Source: Candidatus Shapirobacteria bacterium UBA4809 (GTDB taxonomy: Bacteria; Patescibacteriota; Microgenomatia; UBA12405). From it: DNA of 8,972 nucleotides. This document shows positions 1 to 6,712 of this stretch, piece after piece. Location of the stretch: the NCBI GenBank assembly GCA_002402535.1, contig DHGB01000003.1, forward strand, positions 1 to 8,972, given 5' to 3'. Made by a program: the position numbers and the translations under genes. The notes under the pieces were generated by a model, which was not told the DNA's origin, did no database searches, and saw only the letters and a program-made list of their open reading frames with translations. How positions within the stretch are numbered: position 1 is the first letter of the stretch; each line of letters opens with the position of its first letter.

Positions 1-1525
1 CTAGCCAATCTTTTTCGTCACCTTCCAGCATATCTCCTTCCTCTCCATCAAGCCAATTTTCTTTGTTAGGCTTAGGCATTTTTCCTATTTCTTTATTCCA
101 GGCATCATCTCTTAACACTGAATCCAGCATTATTCCCATCTGTTTTGCTAAAGGTACCTTACTGATTGTCTCAACAAAATCATCAAGAACATCCATTCGA
201 TCATCTCTCATAGGAACTTTCGTGTCCAGCATTCCATTTAAAACCAATAGACCCGATCGTTTGGATTTATTAGTTTCATTAATAATTTTTTCAACTTGAT
301 TTAAATCAGCTTGTCCAGACCCAAAATCAACATGGGAAATAAAATGAACACAAGTTGGTAATCCCAATTTTCCTACATCCACCCTCCAGTTTAATTTACT
401 ATACAGTTTTGACTCTATTTCCTGACCCCCACTTCTTTCTGCCACCGAAGAGTTTTCCTCATCAAGAGTTAACTGAAGTTCTCCGTCTTCATTTTCTAAT
501 TCTTGCCTTAATTCTTCCGTCATCCCGAGTGATTCACTTCGATTTAATACTTCAAACGCCTCCAGTAATCTTCTCGATTTCTCATTTCCGTAAGCTGGCA
601 CCACCTGAATCTGATTTTCTTCTTTTTTGTGTCTTATTACCATCGCTGCTCCAGGTGGTTGAATTAGAACTCCTCCTTTTTCTACCATAAAAAAATCAGG
701 ATTTTCATCACTCAAACCCTTAACTGTTCCTCCCTGTAGCAGCACTAGTTGAACTTCCGTATTTCCCGCCAACACTCTTTCGCTGGAAACTCCTGCCCGA
801 CTATGGTTATGCCCAGCCAAAACCACTTTTGGTACTTTCTGATCTCTGTCTATTTTTTTATTCAAAATTACTCCTCTGTGTGGTTTTACTGGATTAAGTG
901 TCGAACCAGATCCTCCAACTTTATGAAACAATTGAATTCCCACCTCGGGAGAATCTCCAATTTTGACAAAAAGTCTTCCATCGTTCATTATCAAAGGAAT
1001 TTTTGAACCATCGGGTAAAGTCAAAGGATTGAGCATTATTGCTGGTCCGTTTAACGATTCTTTACCATTTGGCCAGTCATCATGACTTCCATATCTTGAA
1101 ACAACGGCTAACACTTTTTTTTCCTCAACTTTTTTACTCAAATAAACTCCTCTAAAAACATCGATTTGTTCTTGAAAATTAAACATAGTTCCTGTCGTTG
1201 TTGACATATATTCTTGCTTTATCCCCTCCAATAAATCACCAGCTAATATTGCATAAGTATCAGGTTTATCCAGTTCCCTCATAATCTCTTTAATTGATTC
1301 GATTCCGGAAGCTTCTGAACCAAAATGTAAATCTGAAATTAGCATAATCCTGGCTACACTATTTGGATTTTTGATTGTCACCTTTGCTTCAATTTGATCT
1401 GGTCTTATTCTATCCTTGAGCGTTTGACCAGCTTTCATGTACGATTCCACCATTTGTCTTGTCTTTCTTATTTCACTTGGCTTATACGGATCTTTTTTTA
1501 CTCCTTCAAATTCAATTCCCGACAT
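1..1525 (-). CDS. Metallophosphoesterase with a probable second degenerate domain (C-terminus beyond window)
   Basis: The reading frame stays open for 508 codons from the ATG at 1525 to the window edge, so the C-terminus is missing. A TAA lies two codons upstream of the ATG, which makes this the first possible ATG start. Residues ~58-300 form a calcineurin-like metallophosphoesterase domain: ISDLHFGS (D65, H67), LAGDLLEG (D97), YGSHDDW (S147, H148, D149), LFHKVG (H201) and AGHNHSR (H239, H241). These are the usual dimetal ligands, except that the Asn of GNHD is Ser. An acidic linker (~335-370) follows. At ~392 a second stretch, FISHVDFGS...LLVLNGMLD, resembles the start of the first domain but with H398 and D400 where D and H would be expected. 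The family includes phosphodiesterases, nucleases and protein phosphatases; the substrate cannot be told. No signal peptide is seen, so it is probably cytoplasmic. It is transcribed divergently from the HAD gene. The domain call is secure; the second domain is inference. Confidence 0.85.
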   Translation of the reverse strand, partial: MSGIEFEGVKKDPYKPSEIRKTRQMVESYMKAGQTLKDRIRPDQIEAKVTIKNPNSVARIMLISDLHFGSEASGIESIKEIMRELDKPDTYAILAGDLLEGIKQEYMSTTTGTMFNFQEQIDVFRGVYLSKKVEEKKVLAVVSRYGSHDDWPNGKESLNGPAIMLNPLTLPDGSKIPLIMNDGRLFVKIGDSPEVGIQLFHKVGGSGSTLNPVKPHRGVILNKKIDRDQKVPKVVLAGHNHSRAGVSSERVLAGNTEVQLVLLQGGTVKGLSDENPDFFMVEKGGVLIQPPGAAMVIRHKKEENQIQVVPAYGNEKSRRLLEAFEVLNRSESLGMTEELRQELENEDGELQLTLDEENSSVAERSGGQEIESKLYSKLNWRVDVGKLGLPTCVHFISHVDFGSGQADLNQVEKIINETNKSKRSGLLVLNGMLDTKVPMRDDRMDVLDDFVETISKVPLAKQMGIMLDSVLRDDAWNKEIGKMPKPNKENWLDGEEGDMLEGDEKDWL

Positions 1526-1532
1526 CCTTTAA

Positions 1533-1538
1533 ATCTTA
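1533..1538 (-). promoter_or_regulatory. Possible -10 box of the metallophosphoesterase gene
   Basis: On the minus strand the hexamer reads TAAGAT (two mismatches to TATAAT) and ends 7 bp before the ATG at 1525. This spacing matches other genes in the window and would give a leaderless mRNA. No clear -35 is visible. An AAAGG abuts the ATG directly and is too close to act as a normal ribosome binding site. Confidence 0.35.
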
Positions 1539-1654
1539 AAAATCTATTGCTATTTTTTCAATCCCTATCTTTATTTTTTTGATTTTGTTATTATGAAATA
1601 GCCAACAATTTCCCTTACCTTTTTGTAATCTTTCTTACTCATTTTTCTGTTTTT

Positions 1655-1668
1655 TTTATTTAAATAAA
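1655..1668. repeat. Perfect 14-bp A/T palindrome upstream of the HAD gene
   Basis: TTTATTTAAATAAA is its own reverse complement. It ends 17 bp before the TATAAT at 1686, so its right end lies where a -35 would be. It could be an operator or an A/T-rich UP-like element. In sequence this A/T-rich it could also arise by chance. The rest of the 173-bp divergent spacer (1526-1698) is T-rich on the plus strand and shows nothing else. Confidence 0.25.
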
Positions 1669-1685
1669 TTCCCCCACGAATAAGA

Positions 1686-1691
1686 TATAAT
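1686..1691 (+). promoter_or_regulatory. -10 box of the HAD hydrolase gene (leaderless)
   Basis: A perfect TATAAT ends 7 bp before the ATG at 1699. Transcription would start at or within a base or two of the A of the start codon, leaving no room for a Shine-Dalgarno site. No TTGACA-like -35 is seen 17 bp upstream. Confidence 0.65.
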
Positions 1692-1698
1692 TCACACC

Positions 1699-2469
1699 AT
1701 GCAGGTGGAATCTCTTCATTTAAGCCCCATTGAAAAAGAACTTAAGTTTAATGATTGGCGGAAAAATAATAACATTAAATTATTTCTCTTAGATTTGGAC
1801 GATACTCTTTGTGATACTCAATCAGTTTTTTTTAATCAAATCTCGAAAGCTTGTGATTATTTAGCCACTCATTCTCCCCCTCTCCCAAAAAGCGCCTGGG
1901 AAAAACAAATTAGAAATTTTAATGATCAGTTTTTTGAAACATACGGCGTCAACCCAAACAGATGGAATTTAGTTGTTGATAGCCTCAGTTCTAAATATCT
2001 TTTACCCTCCGAAGTTGACAGTCACGTCAAAGAAATTTTTCAAAATATTTACACCACTCCACTTGAATTTAAAGCTGGAGCCAAAGAAAGTCTCAATTTC
2101 TTCAAAGCCACTGACACCCCCCTAGCTATTGTCACCCACGCCAACAAAGACTGGACCTGGCGCAAATATAACTGGCTAGGGCTAAATCAATATTTAAACT
2201 GGGATAGCGTTTTTATTGTTGATGAAAATGGACATAAAACAGCCGATTCCTGGCAATCAGCCTTAGATTATTTCAAAACAAAAGCCAGCGAATGCGCCGT
2301 GGTTGGCGACTCTCCCCGCTCTGATATCAATCCCGCCAGTAGCCTTGGCATCAATCATTGCTTTTTAATCAAAAATTCAAATTCTTGGTCTATCCACGAG
2401 CAGCCGGTCCCTTCTCAGACAATCATAATTAACAATCTCAGTGAAATAGCTACCGTCATCAAAAAATAA
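1699..2469 (+). CDS. HAD-superfamily hydrolase (phosphoglycolate phosphatase-like)
   Basis: This 256-residue protein is a haloacid dehalogenase-type phosphohydrolase. Motif I is LLDLDDTLCDT (nucleophile D32, acid/base D34, T36). Motif II is the Thr in IVTHAN (T146), motif III is probably K180 (GHKTADSW), and motif IV is VVGDSPRSD (D204, D209). Residues ~45-125 between motifs I and II are helical in character and form a C1-type cap, as in phosphoglycolate phosphatases and sugar-phosphate phosphatases. An extra ~25 residues precede motif I. There is no signal peptide, so it should be a soluble Mg2+-dependent phosphatase. Its substrate cannot be inferred: the neighbours (murA downstream, phosphoesterase upstream) do not fix it. 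The start is supported by TATAAT seven bases upstream. It is separated from murA by 66 bp containing a likely separate promoter. Confidence 0.85.
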   Translation: MQVESLHLSPIEKELKFNDWRKNNNIKLFLLDLDDTLCDTQSVFFNQISKACDYLATHSPPLPKSAWEKQIRNFNDQFFETYGVNPNRWNLVVDSLSSKYLLPSEVDSHVKEIFQNIYTTPLEFKAGAKESLNFFKATDTPLAIVTHANKDWTWRKYNWLGLNQYLNWDSVFIVDENGHKTADSWQSALDYFKTKASECAVVGDSPRSDINPASSLGINHCFLIKNSNSWSIHEQPVPSQTIIINNLSEIATVIKK

Positions 2470-2470
2470 A

Positions 2471-2508
2471 TTGTCATCAGCTACTATTTATAGTATCTTA
2501 TATATACA
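2471..2508 (+). promoter_or_regulatory. Possible murA promoter region
   Basis: TTGTCA (2471-2476) resembles a -35. TATCTT lies 17 bp downstream (2494-2499), and TATATA/TATACA sequences lie at 2501-2508. An inverted repeat TACTAT-TT-ATAGTA spans 2482-2495. Either -10 choice would leave a leader of roughly 20-35 bases without a recognisable Shine-Dalgarno, so murA differs from the leaderless pattern of its neighbours. The precise boxes are uncertain. Confidence 0.35.
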
Positions 2509-2535
2509 TAGTCGCCATTAATTTTTTAAACAAAT

Positions 2536-3864
2536 ATGTCGAAATATATCATTGACGGTGGAAATCCTTTAACTGGTGAAGTTTTTATCAGAGGTGCCAA
2601 AAACGCTAGCTACAAACAAATAATTGCCTCCATGCTCACTTCTGATCCAATTGAACTAATCAATGTCCCCCAAATTTCCGATGTCAAGATTACCAAAAGT
2701 ATTGCTGCCCATCTAGGGGCAAAAATTGAAGAACTTGGAGAACACTCTCTTTCGATTCAAACAAAAAATATTACTGATACGGTTATTCCAAGTGGTACCG
2801 GAGAAAAATCAAGAACCTCCTTCATCTTTTCAGGCCCTCTTTTAGCTCGCTGTGGCCAAATCACCTTTCCCTCCCCTGGTGGCGACAAGATTGGCGAAAG
2901 ACCTCTCGATCGTCTTTTTGCTTGTTTAAAGCAGATGAATGTCGAGATTTTATCTGATGAAAATTCCTATACCCTCAAAACCAGTGGTCTTATCGGCACT
3001 GATTACACTTTCCCCAAGCCCTCTCATACGTCCACTGAAGTTATTTTAATGACTGCAGTCACTGCCAAAGGCGAGACTATTATTCGAAATGCCGCCTGTG
3101 AGCCTGAAATTGATGATCTCATTGAACTATTAAATAAAATGGGAGGTAAAATTAAACGGGATGAAAACAATCCAGCCCTTATTTATATTAATGGAGTAAA
3201 AAATCTCCATTCCGCTTCTCATCAAATAATTTCTGACCGCAACGAAGCCGTTACCTTTGCCTGCGGAGCTCTGAGCACCAAAGGCTCTGTCAGTATTTTA
3301 AGAATTAATCCCAAAACTATCTATACTTTTTTAAAAACGATTGAAAAAATGGGAGCCAAAACAAATTGGGGTAAAGACGAGGTTTTTGTTTCTTGGGAAA
3401 AACCTTTGACTGCTATTTCCATCGAAACCGAGCCAGAACCAGGCTTTATGACTGACTGGCAGGCTGTTTTTTCATTAGTCTTAACCCAATCTGTCGGCTG
3501 TAGTAGCATCATCGAGAGAGTTTTTCCCAGTCGCTTTCAACACATTAAATTCTTAAATGAAATGGGGGCCAAAACCAAATTTTTCCAGCCAAAAGTTAGT
3601 GACCCCGCCACTTATTACCACTTCAATCCCGAAAGTGACAAACCTGAATACTTTCACGGAGTCAAAATCTACGGTCCTTCAAAACTTCACGCCACCAATT
3701 TAACCGTTGCTGATCTCCGCGCCGGGGCGACCAGCACCCTGGCCGCTCTAACCGCTGAGGGACAGTCCGCTATTGATGGAGTTGAATACATCGAGCGAGG
3801 CTACGAAAAACTAGCCGAAAGACTCTCCTCCCTCGGCGCGAAAATAAAATATATCAAGATCTAA
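2536..3864 (+). CDS. murA: UDP-N-acetylglucosamine 1-carboxyvinyltransferase (MurA), Asp117 type
   Basis: This enzyme transfers enolpyruvate from phosphoenolpyruvate to UDP-GlcNAc, the first committed step of peptidoglycan synthesis, in the cytoplasm. The 442-residue protein has the two-lobed EPT fold signatures: RGAKNAS (K22, N23), the active-site loop PGGDKIGERPLD (D117, R122), STEVILM, MTDWQA (D307, the general-base position) and ADLRAGA (R395). The loop residue that is Cys115 in E. coli is Asp117 (codon 2884-2886), as in mycobacterial and chlamydial MurA, so fosfomycin should not alkylate it. Compared with E. coli MurA (419 aa) there is an insertion of roughly 18 residues around 350-375. 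Everything needed for activity appears present. The gene is convergent with the ATPase gene, whose stop is only 12 bp away. The only close ATG is at 2536. EPSP synthase is unlikely given the PGGD/IGERP loop. Confidence 0.95.
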   Translation: MSKYIIDGGNPLTGEVFIRGAKNASYKQIIASMLTSDPIELINVPQISDVKITKSIAAHLGAKIEELGEHSLSIQTKNITDTVIPSGTGEKSRTSFIFSGPLLARCGQITFPSPGGDKIGERPLDRLFACLKQMNVEILSDENSYTLKTSGLIGTDYTFPKPSHTSTEVILMTAVTAKGETIIRNAACEPEIDDLIELLNKMGGKIKRDENNPALIYINGVKNLHSASHQIISDRNEAVTFACGALSTKGSVSILRINPKTIYTFLKTIEKMGAKTNWGKDEVFVSWEKPLTAISIETEPEPGFMTDWQAVFSLVLTQSVGCSSIIERVFPSRFQHIKFLNEMGAKTKFFQPKVSDPATYYHFNPESDKPEYFHGVKIYGPSKLHATNLTVADLRAGATSTLAALTAEGQSAIDGVEYIERGYEKLAERLSSLGAKIKYIKI

Positions 3865-3870
3865 ACCAAT

Positions 3871-3888
3871 AAATTTTTACAAAAATTT
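3871..3888. terminator. A/T-only inverted repeat between convergent murA and ATPase genes
   Basis: AAATTTTT-AC-AAAAATTT is a perfect 8-bp inverted repeat with a 2-base centre. It sits just after the murA stop and overlaps the ATPase stop codon (3877-3879). Its position between convergent genes suggests a bidirectional terminator. The stem has no G:C pair and would be weak, so this is only a candidate. Confidence 0.3.
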
Positions 3889-6291
3889 GCTCAAATCTAC
3901 TATTAATGTCGCTAAAATTCCCACTCCCCCCACAATTAACCACTGATAAAAATTAAGCGGAACTGTCCCTAAAATTTTATTAAAAAACGGAACATAAATC
4001 CCCATAAAAACCAGCCCAAAACCATAAATTACCGATAAAAATAAAACCTTATTTCTAAAAAATTTTTCTGTTTTTACGATTGGCCTTTTTAGGTTTTTAT
4101 ATGCAAACACATAAATTAAATCGACAGTAGCCACCGTCGCAAAAACCATGCTTCTCCCCAAAACTAAATCATGAAGAATAATCGAATAATAATAGAAAAT
4201 AAAAAGGGATAAGCCACCAACCAGCAAACTAATCACTAAAATAATATTTCTCATTCTTTTTGGTAAAATATCTTCTTTTTTAATTGCCTCTGGTCTCTGT
4301 TTCATTAAATCAAGTTCTTTTGATTCAAATCCGAGAGCAATATCTGGTGGTCCATCACAAATTAAATGAACCCACAAAATTTGAACTATCGTTAGCGGTG
4401 CCGGAATTCTCAGTATCGTCGCCCCGAGTATTAAAAAGATTTCAACAAAAGAATTTGACAGAACATAGGCTACCACTTTTTTTAAATTGGTAAAAATTCT
4501 CCTCCCCTCTTCAACCGCCGAAACTATCGTTTTAAAATTTCCATCAAGAAGGATTAAATCTGCTGCCTCCTTAGCCACCTCCGTACCACTGCCCATCACC
4601 ACCCCAATATCAGCCTTTTTCAAAGCCGGCGCGTCATTGACCCCATCACCAGTCATCGCCACGATTTCCCCATTTTTTTGTAAAGCCTTTACAATCCGGA
4701 GTTTTTGATTGGGGGTGATTCTCGAAAAAATGATTATCTCCTCAACTCTCGCCAACAATTCTTCTTCAGATAATTTTTCCAGCTCTGATCCCTCAATCGA
4801 ATTTGACTCTGAGATATCAAAACCTAGTTGTCTACCTATTTCCTCCGCCGTTTTTTGATAATCTCCAGTTACTATTTTTATCTTTATTCCCGATTCTAGG
4901 GCTTTTTGTATCGTTTCGCGAGCATCAGCCCTCAAAGGATCTTCGATGCCACAAAGGCCATTCCATCTAAAATCTGTTTTTTTCTTTAAATCACCACTTT
5001 CTTTACTAGCACACCCGAGTACTTTGAGTCCCCTTCCCGCTAGTCTCTCAATTTCTGTCAGCACTATTTTTTTCTTAATGGCACTTATCCGGCAAAAAGA
5101 TAAAATTACCTCCGGCGCTCCAATTACAAAAGAACTTTCTTTCTTACCTGATTTTACAACAGTCAAAGAATGTTTTTTAATACTGTCAAAGACTTCTTCA
5201 TAAGTTTTTTCCATAGAATTAACTATTTTTTGAGGATTTATCTGGCCTTTATTTTTGACAAAATCCCAAAGAGCTATCTCCAAAGAATCCCGCTGTTCAT
5301 TAGCCAAAATCATTGACAACTGGGCCTTAATTTCATCTTCAAAACTATAATCAACCACCTTCATTCGTCCTTCCGTCAAAGTCCCCGTTTTATCGCTACA
5401 GATAACCGTTGTTGACCCGAGAGTTTCAATTGAGAGCAGTTTTTTAACAAGGCCTTGTTTTTTAAGTATTTTTCTCATCCCAATGGCCAAAATAACCGTT
5501 ACCGCGATTGGTAAACCTTCTGGAATTGCCGCCACCGATAAAATGATCGACAGTCTGAGAGAATCAAAAAGACTCGTCCCATACAGTAATTCAATCACAA
5601 AGAGAAGAAAACAGACAATCAAAATAATTTTGGCCAGTTGTCTTGTAAATATTTCCAGTTTATTCTGAAGTGGTGTCTTTTCTTCTTCAATTTCAGATAA
5701 CGATTTTCCTATTTTCCCCATTTCTGTTTCAATTCCAATTTTTTCCACTTTCATTATCCCCTTGCCAAGCAATACCGTCGTCCCCATAAATAAACTATTT
5801 TGACCTTTTGGGCCTATCGATTTTTCTACCGCTCGACTCTCACCAGTAAGCATTGATTCATCAACCAGTAGGCCATTTCCTTCGAGCAACACTCCATCAC
5901 CCGGAATTTTATCACCCGAATTTAAGACCACAATATCCCCTGGCACTAGCTCTTCAATATTAATTTCAAAACGTATCCCGTTTCGAATAACCAGGGCCAT
6001 TGGTTTTAAGATATTTCTTAGTGAAAGTAAAGTTTGTTGGCTACTCAGCTCCTGAAAATAACCCATAAAGACATTGGTCAACACCACTGCCATTACCAGA
6101 ATGGCGTCAAGATACTCCCCAAACAAAATCGATATCACAATCACCGACAACAAGATATAAATAAAAGGACTTTTAAACTGAGAAAAAAATATTTCCACCT
6201 TGGAAAAACTGTCTTTTATAGGCAGGACATTCTTTCCATATTTTTTCTCGAGTTTCTCGATTTCTTTTTTTGACAAACCAGAATAGTGCAT
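3877..6291 (-). CDS. P2-type (Ca2+-ATPase-like) cation-transporting P-type ATPase
   Basis: The protein (804 aa from this start) is an ATP-driven cation pump of the SERCA/PMR1-like class. In order it has a cation-ATPase N-terminal segment (GLSKKEIEKLEKKYG), M1-M2, the actuator TGES (149-152), M4 AAIPEGLP (E258), the phosphorylation motif SDKTGTLT (D300), a short nucleotide domain, TGD (475-477), TGDGVNDAP (547-555) and M5-M10. Aligned by eye to SERCA, M5 keeps E617 but has Ser for N768. M6 reads WVHLICDG, with His642 for N796 and Cys645 for T799, while D646 is kept. The KGAPE lysine is Ile (I390). The ion may therefore not be Ca2+. The start at 6291 is chosen because TATAAT ends 6 bp upstream and the protein then begins directly at the N-domain. 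ATGs at 6339 and 6363 also exist; the 6339 start would overlap dgkA's ATG and has GGAG about 10 bases upstream. Confidence 0.93.
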   Translation of the reverse strand: MHYSGLSKKEIEKLEKKYGKNVLPIKDSFSKVEIFFSQFKSPFIYILLSVIVISILFGEYLDAILVMAVVLTNVFMGYFQELSSQQTLLSLRNILKPMALVIRNGIRFEINIEELVPGDIVVLNSGDKIPGDGVLLEGNGLLVDESMLTGESRAVEKSIGPKGQNSLFMGTTVLLGKGIMKVEKIGIETEMGKIGKSLSEIEEEKTPLQNKLEIFTRQLAKIILIVCFLLFVIELLYGTSLFDSLRLSIILSVAAIPEGLPIAVTVILAIGMRKILKKQGLVKKLLSIETLGSTTVICSDKTGTLTEGRMKVVDYSFEDEIKAQLSMILANEQRDSLEIALWDFVKNKGQINPQKIVNSMEKTYEEVFDSIKKHSLTVVKSGKKESSFVIGAPEVILSFCRISAIKKKIVLTEIERLAGRGLKVLGCASKESGDLKKKTDFRWNGLCGIEDPLRADARETIQKALESGIKIKIVTGDYQKTAEEIGRQLGFDISESNSIEGSELEKLSEEELLARVEEIIIFSRITPNQKLRIVKALQKNGEIVAMTGDGVNDAPALKKADIGVVMGSGTEVAKEAADLILLDGNFKTIVSAVEEGRRIFTNLKKVVAYVLSNSFVEIFLILGATILRIPAPLTIVQILWVHLICDGPPDIALGFESKELDLMKQRPEAIKKEDILPKRMRNIILVISLLVGGLSLFIFYYYSIILHDLVLGRSMVFATVATVDLIYVFAYKNLKRPIVKTEKFFRNKVLFLSVIYGFGLVFMGIYVPFFNKILGTVPLNFYQWLIVGGVGILATLIVDLSKFL

Positions 6292-6297
6292 AGAACT

Positions 6298-6303
6298 ATT
6301 ATA
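6298..6303 (-). promoter_or_regulatory. -10 box of the ATPase gene (leaderless)
   Basis: On the minus strand a perfect TATAAT ends 6 bp before the ATG at 6291. No good -35 is seen, and the region where it would lie is taken up by the divergent dgkA -10. This hexamer is the main reason for preferring the start at 6291. Confidence 0.6.
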
Positions 6304-6326
6304 TATAGTTTTGACCAAATTTTTTG

Positions 6327-6332
6327 TATCAT
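6327..6332 (+). promoter_or_regulatory. Probable -10 box of dgkA (leaderless)
   Basis: TATCAT (one mismatch to TATAAT) ends 5 bp before the ATG at 6338. It lies 23 bp from the divergent ATPase -10, so the two promoters share DNA and probably cannot be bound by polymerase at the same time. Confidence 0.45.
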
Positions 6333-6337
6333 TAGAC

Positions 6338-6712
6338 ATGTCATCTAAACTCCGAAATCTCATCAAAGCCTTTGGTCACGCCCTTAACGGTTGGAAAAGG
6401 GGTCTAAAAGAAAGAAACCTCAAAATTCATTTAGTCGCTGCTATTTTCGTCTTATTTGCTTCCTTATTACTAAAAATATCGACCACTGAATTTATTATTA
6501 TTTTAATTCTGATTGCCCTCGTTATTTCTGCTGAGCTTTTCAATACTGCTATTGAAGATGTCTGTAATACCCTCACCATTAGCTTAAAGCTTCAATACGG
6601 AGAAACTACTATTCCTCGTGATGTTGCCGCTGGCGCAGTGCTAATCATCGCCTCTATCGCCACCCTTGTTGGTTTAATCGTTTTTATCCCGAAGCTCTTA
6701 ACCCTGCTTTGA
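6338..6712 (+). CDS. dgkA: DgkA-family lipid kinase (undecaprenol/diacylglycerol kinase)
   Basis: This small integral-membrane kinase of 124 residues has the family's usual length. It opens with an amphipathic segment typical of Gram-positive-type members (IKAFGHALNGWKRGLKERN, then HL). Three transmembrane helices follow at about 32-48, 51-72 and 97-120. The active-site helix reads AELFNTAIED (E66, N69, E73), and the loop PRDVAAGAVL (94-103) matches KDxAAGAVL with Arg for Lys. Gram-positive homologues phosphorylate undecaprenol to undecaprenyl phosphate, the lipid carrier for peptidoglycan; the E. coli enzyme phosphorylates diacylglycerol. The murA and PAP2 neighbours favour the undecaprenol role. 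A TTG at 6311 would add nine unlikely residues, so the ATG at 6338 is preferred. It is divergent from the ATPase gene (46-bp spacer), and its last 121 bp overlap the PAP2 gene tail to tail. Confidence 0.9.
   Translation: MSSKLRNLIKAFGHALNGWKRGLKERNLKIHLVAAIFVLFASLLLKISTTEFIIILILIALVISAELFNTAIEDVCNTLTISLKLQYGETTIPRDVAAGAVLIIASIATLVGLIVFIPKLLTLL

Noticed and set aside
63..1006. Plus-strand open frames at 63-299, 355-690 and 749-1006
   Set aside because: They lie antisense to the phosphoesterase frame, whose motifs are clear; their translations are low-complexity and have no recognisable motif.
3321..3512. Minus-strand open frame inside murA
   Set aside because: It is antisense to conserved MurA sequence and its translation has no motif or promoter.
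1699..3864. HAD hydrolase and murA as a two-gene operon
   Set aside because: The 66-bp gap contains promoter-like sequence and most genes here have their own promoter; read-through cannot be excluded, but there is no positive evidence for it.
4284..6273. Plus-strand open frames antisense to the ATPase (for example 4487-4708 and 4946-5203)
   Set aside because: They mirror the conserved P-type ATPase motifs on the opposite strand and have no features of their own.
6311..6337. TTG start at 6311 for dgkA, and ATPase starts at 6339 or 6363
   Set aside because: The extra residues fit neither family. The ATG at 6338 and the ATG at 6291 each have a -10 hexamer at the spacing used by the other genes. 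The 6339 start, which has a GGAG upstream, remains a minor possibility.
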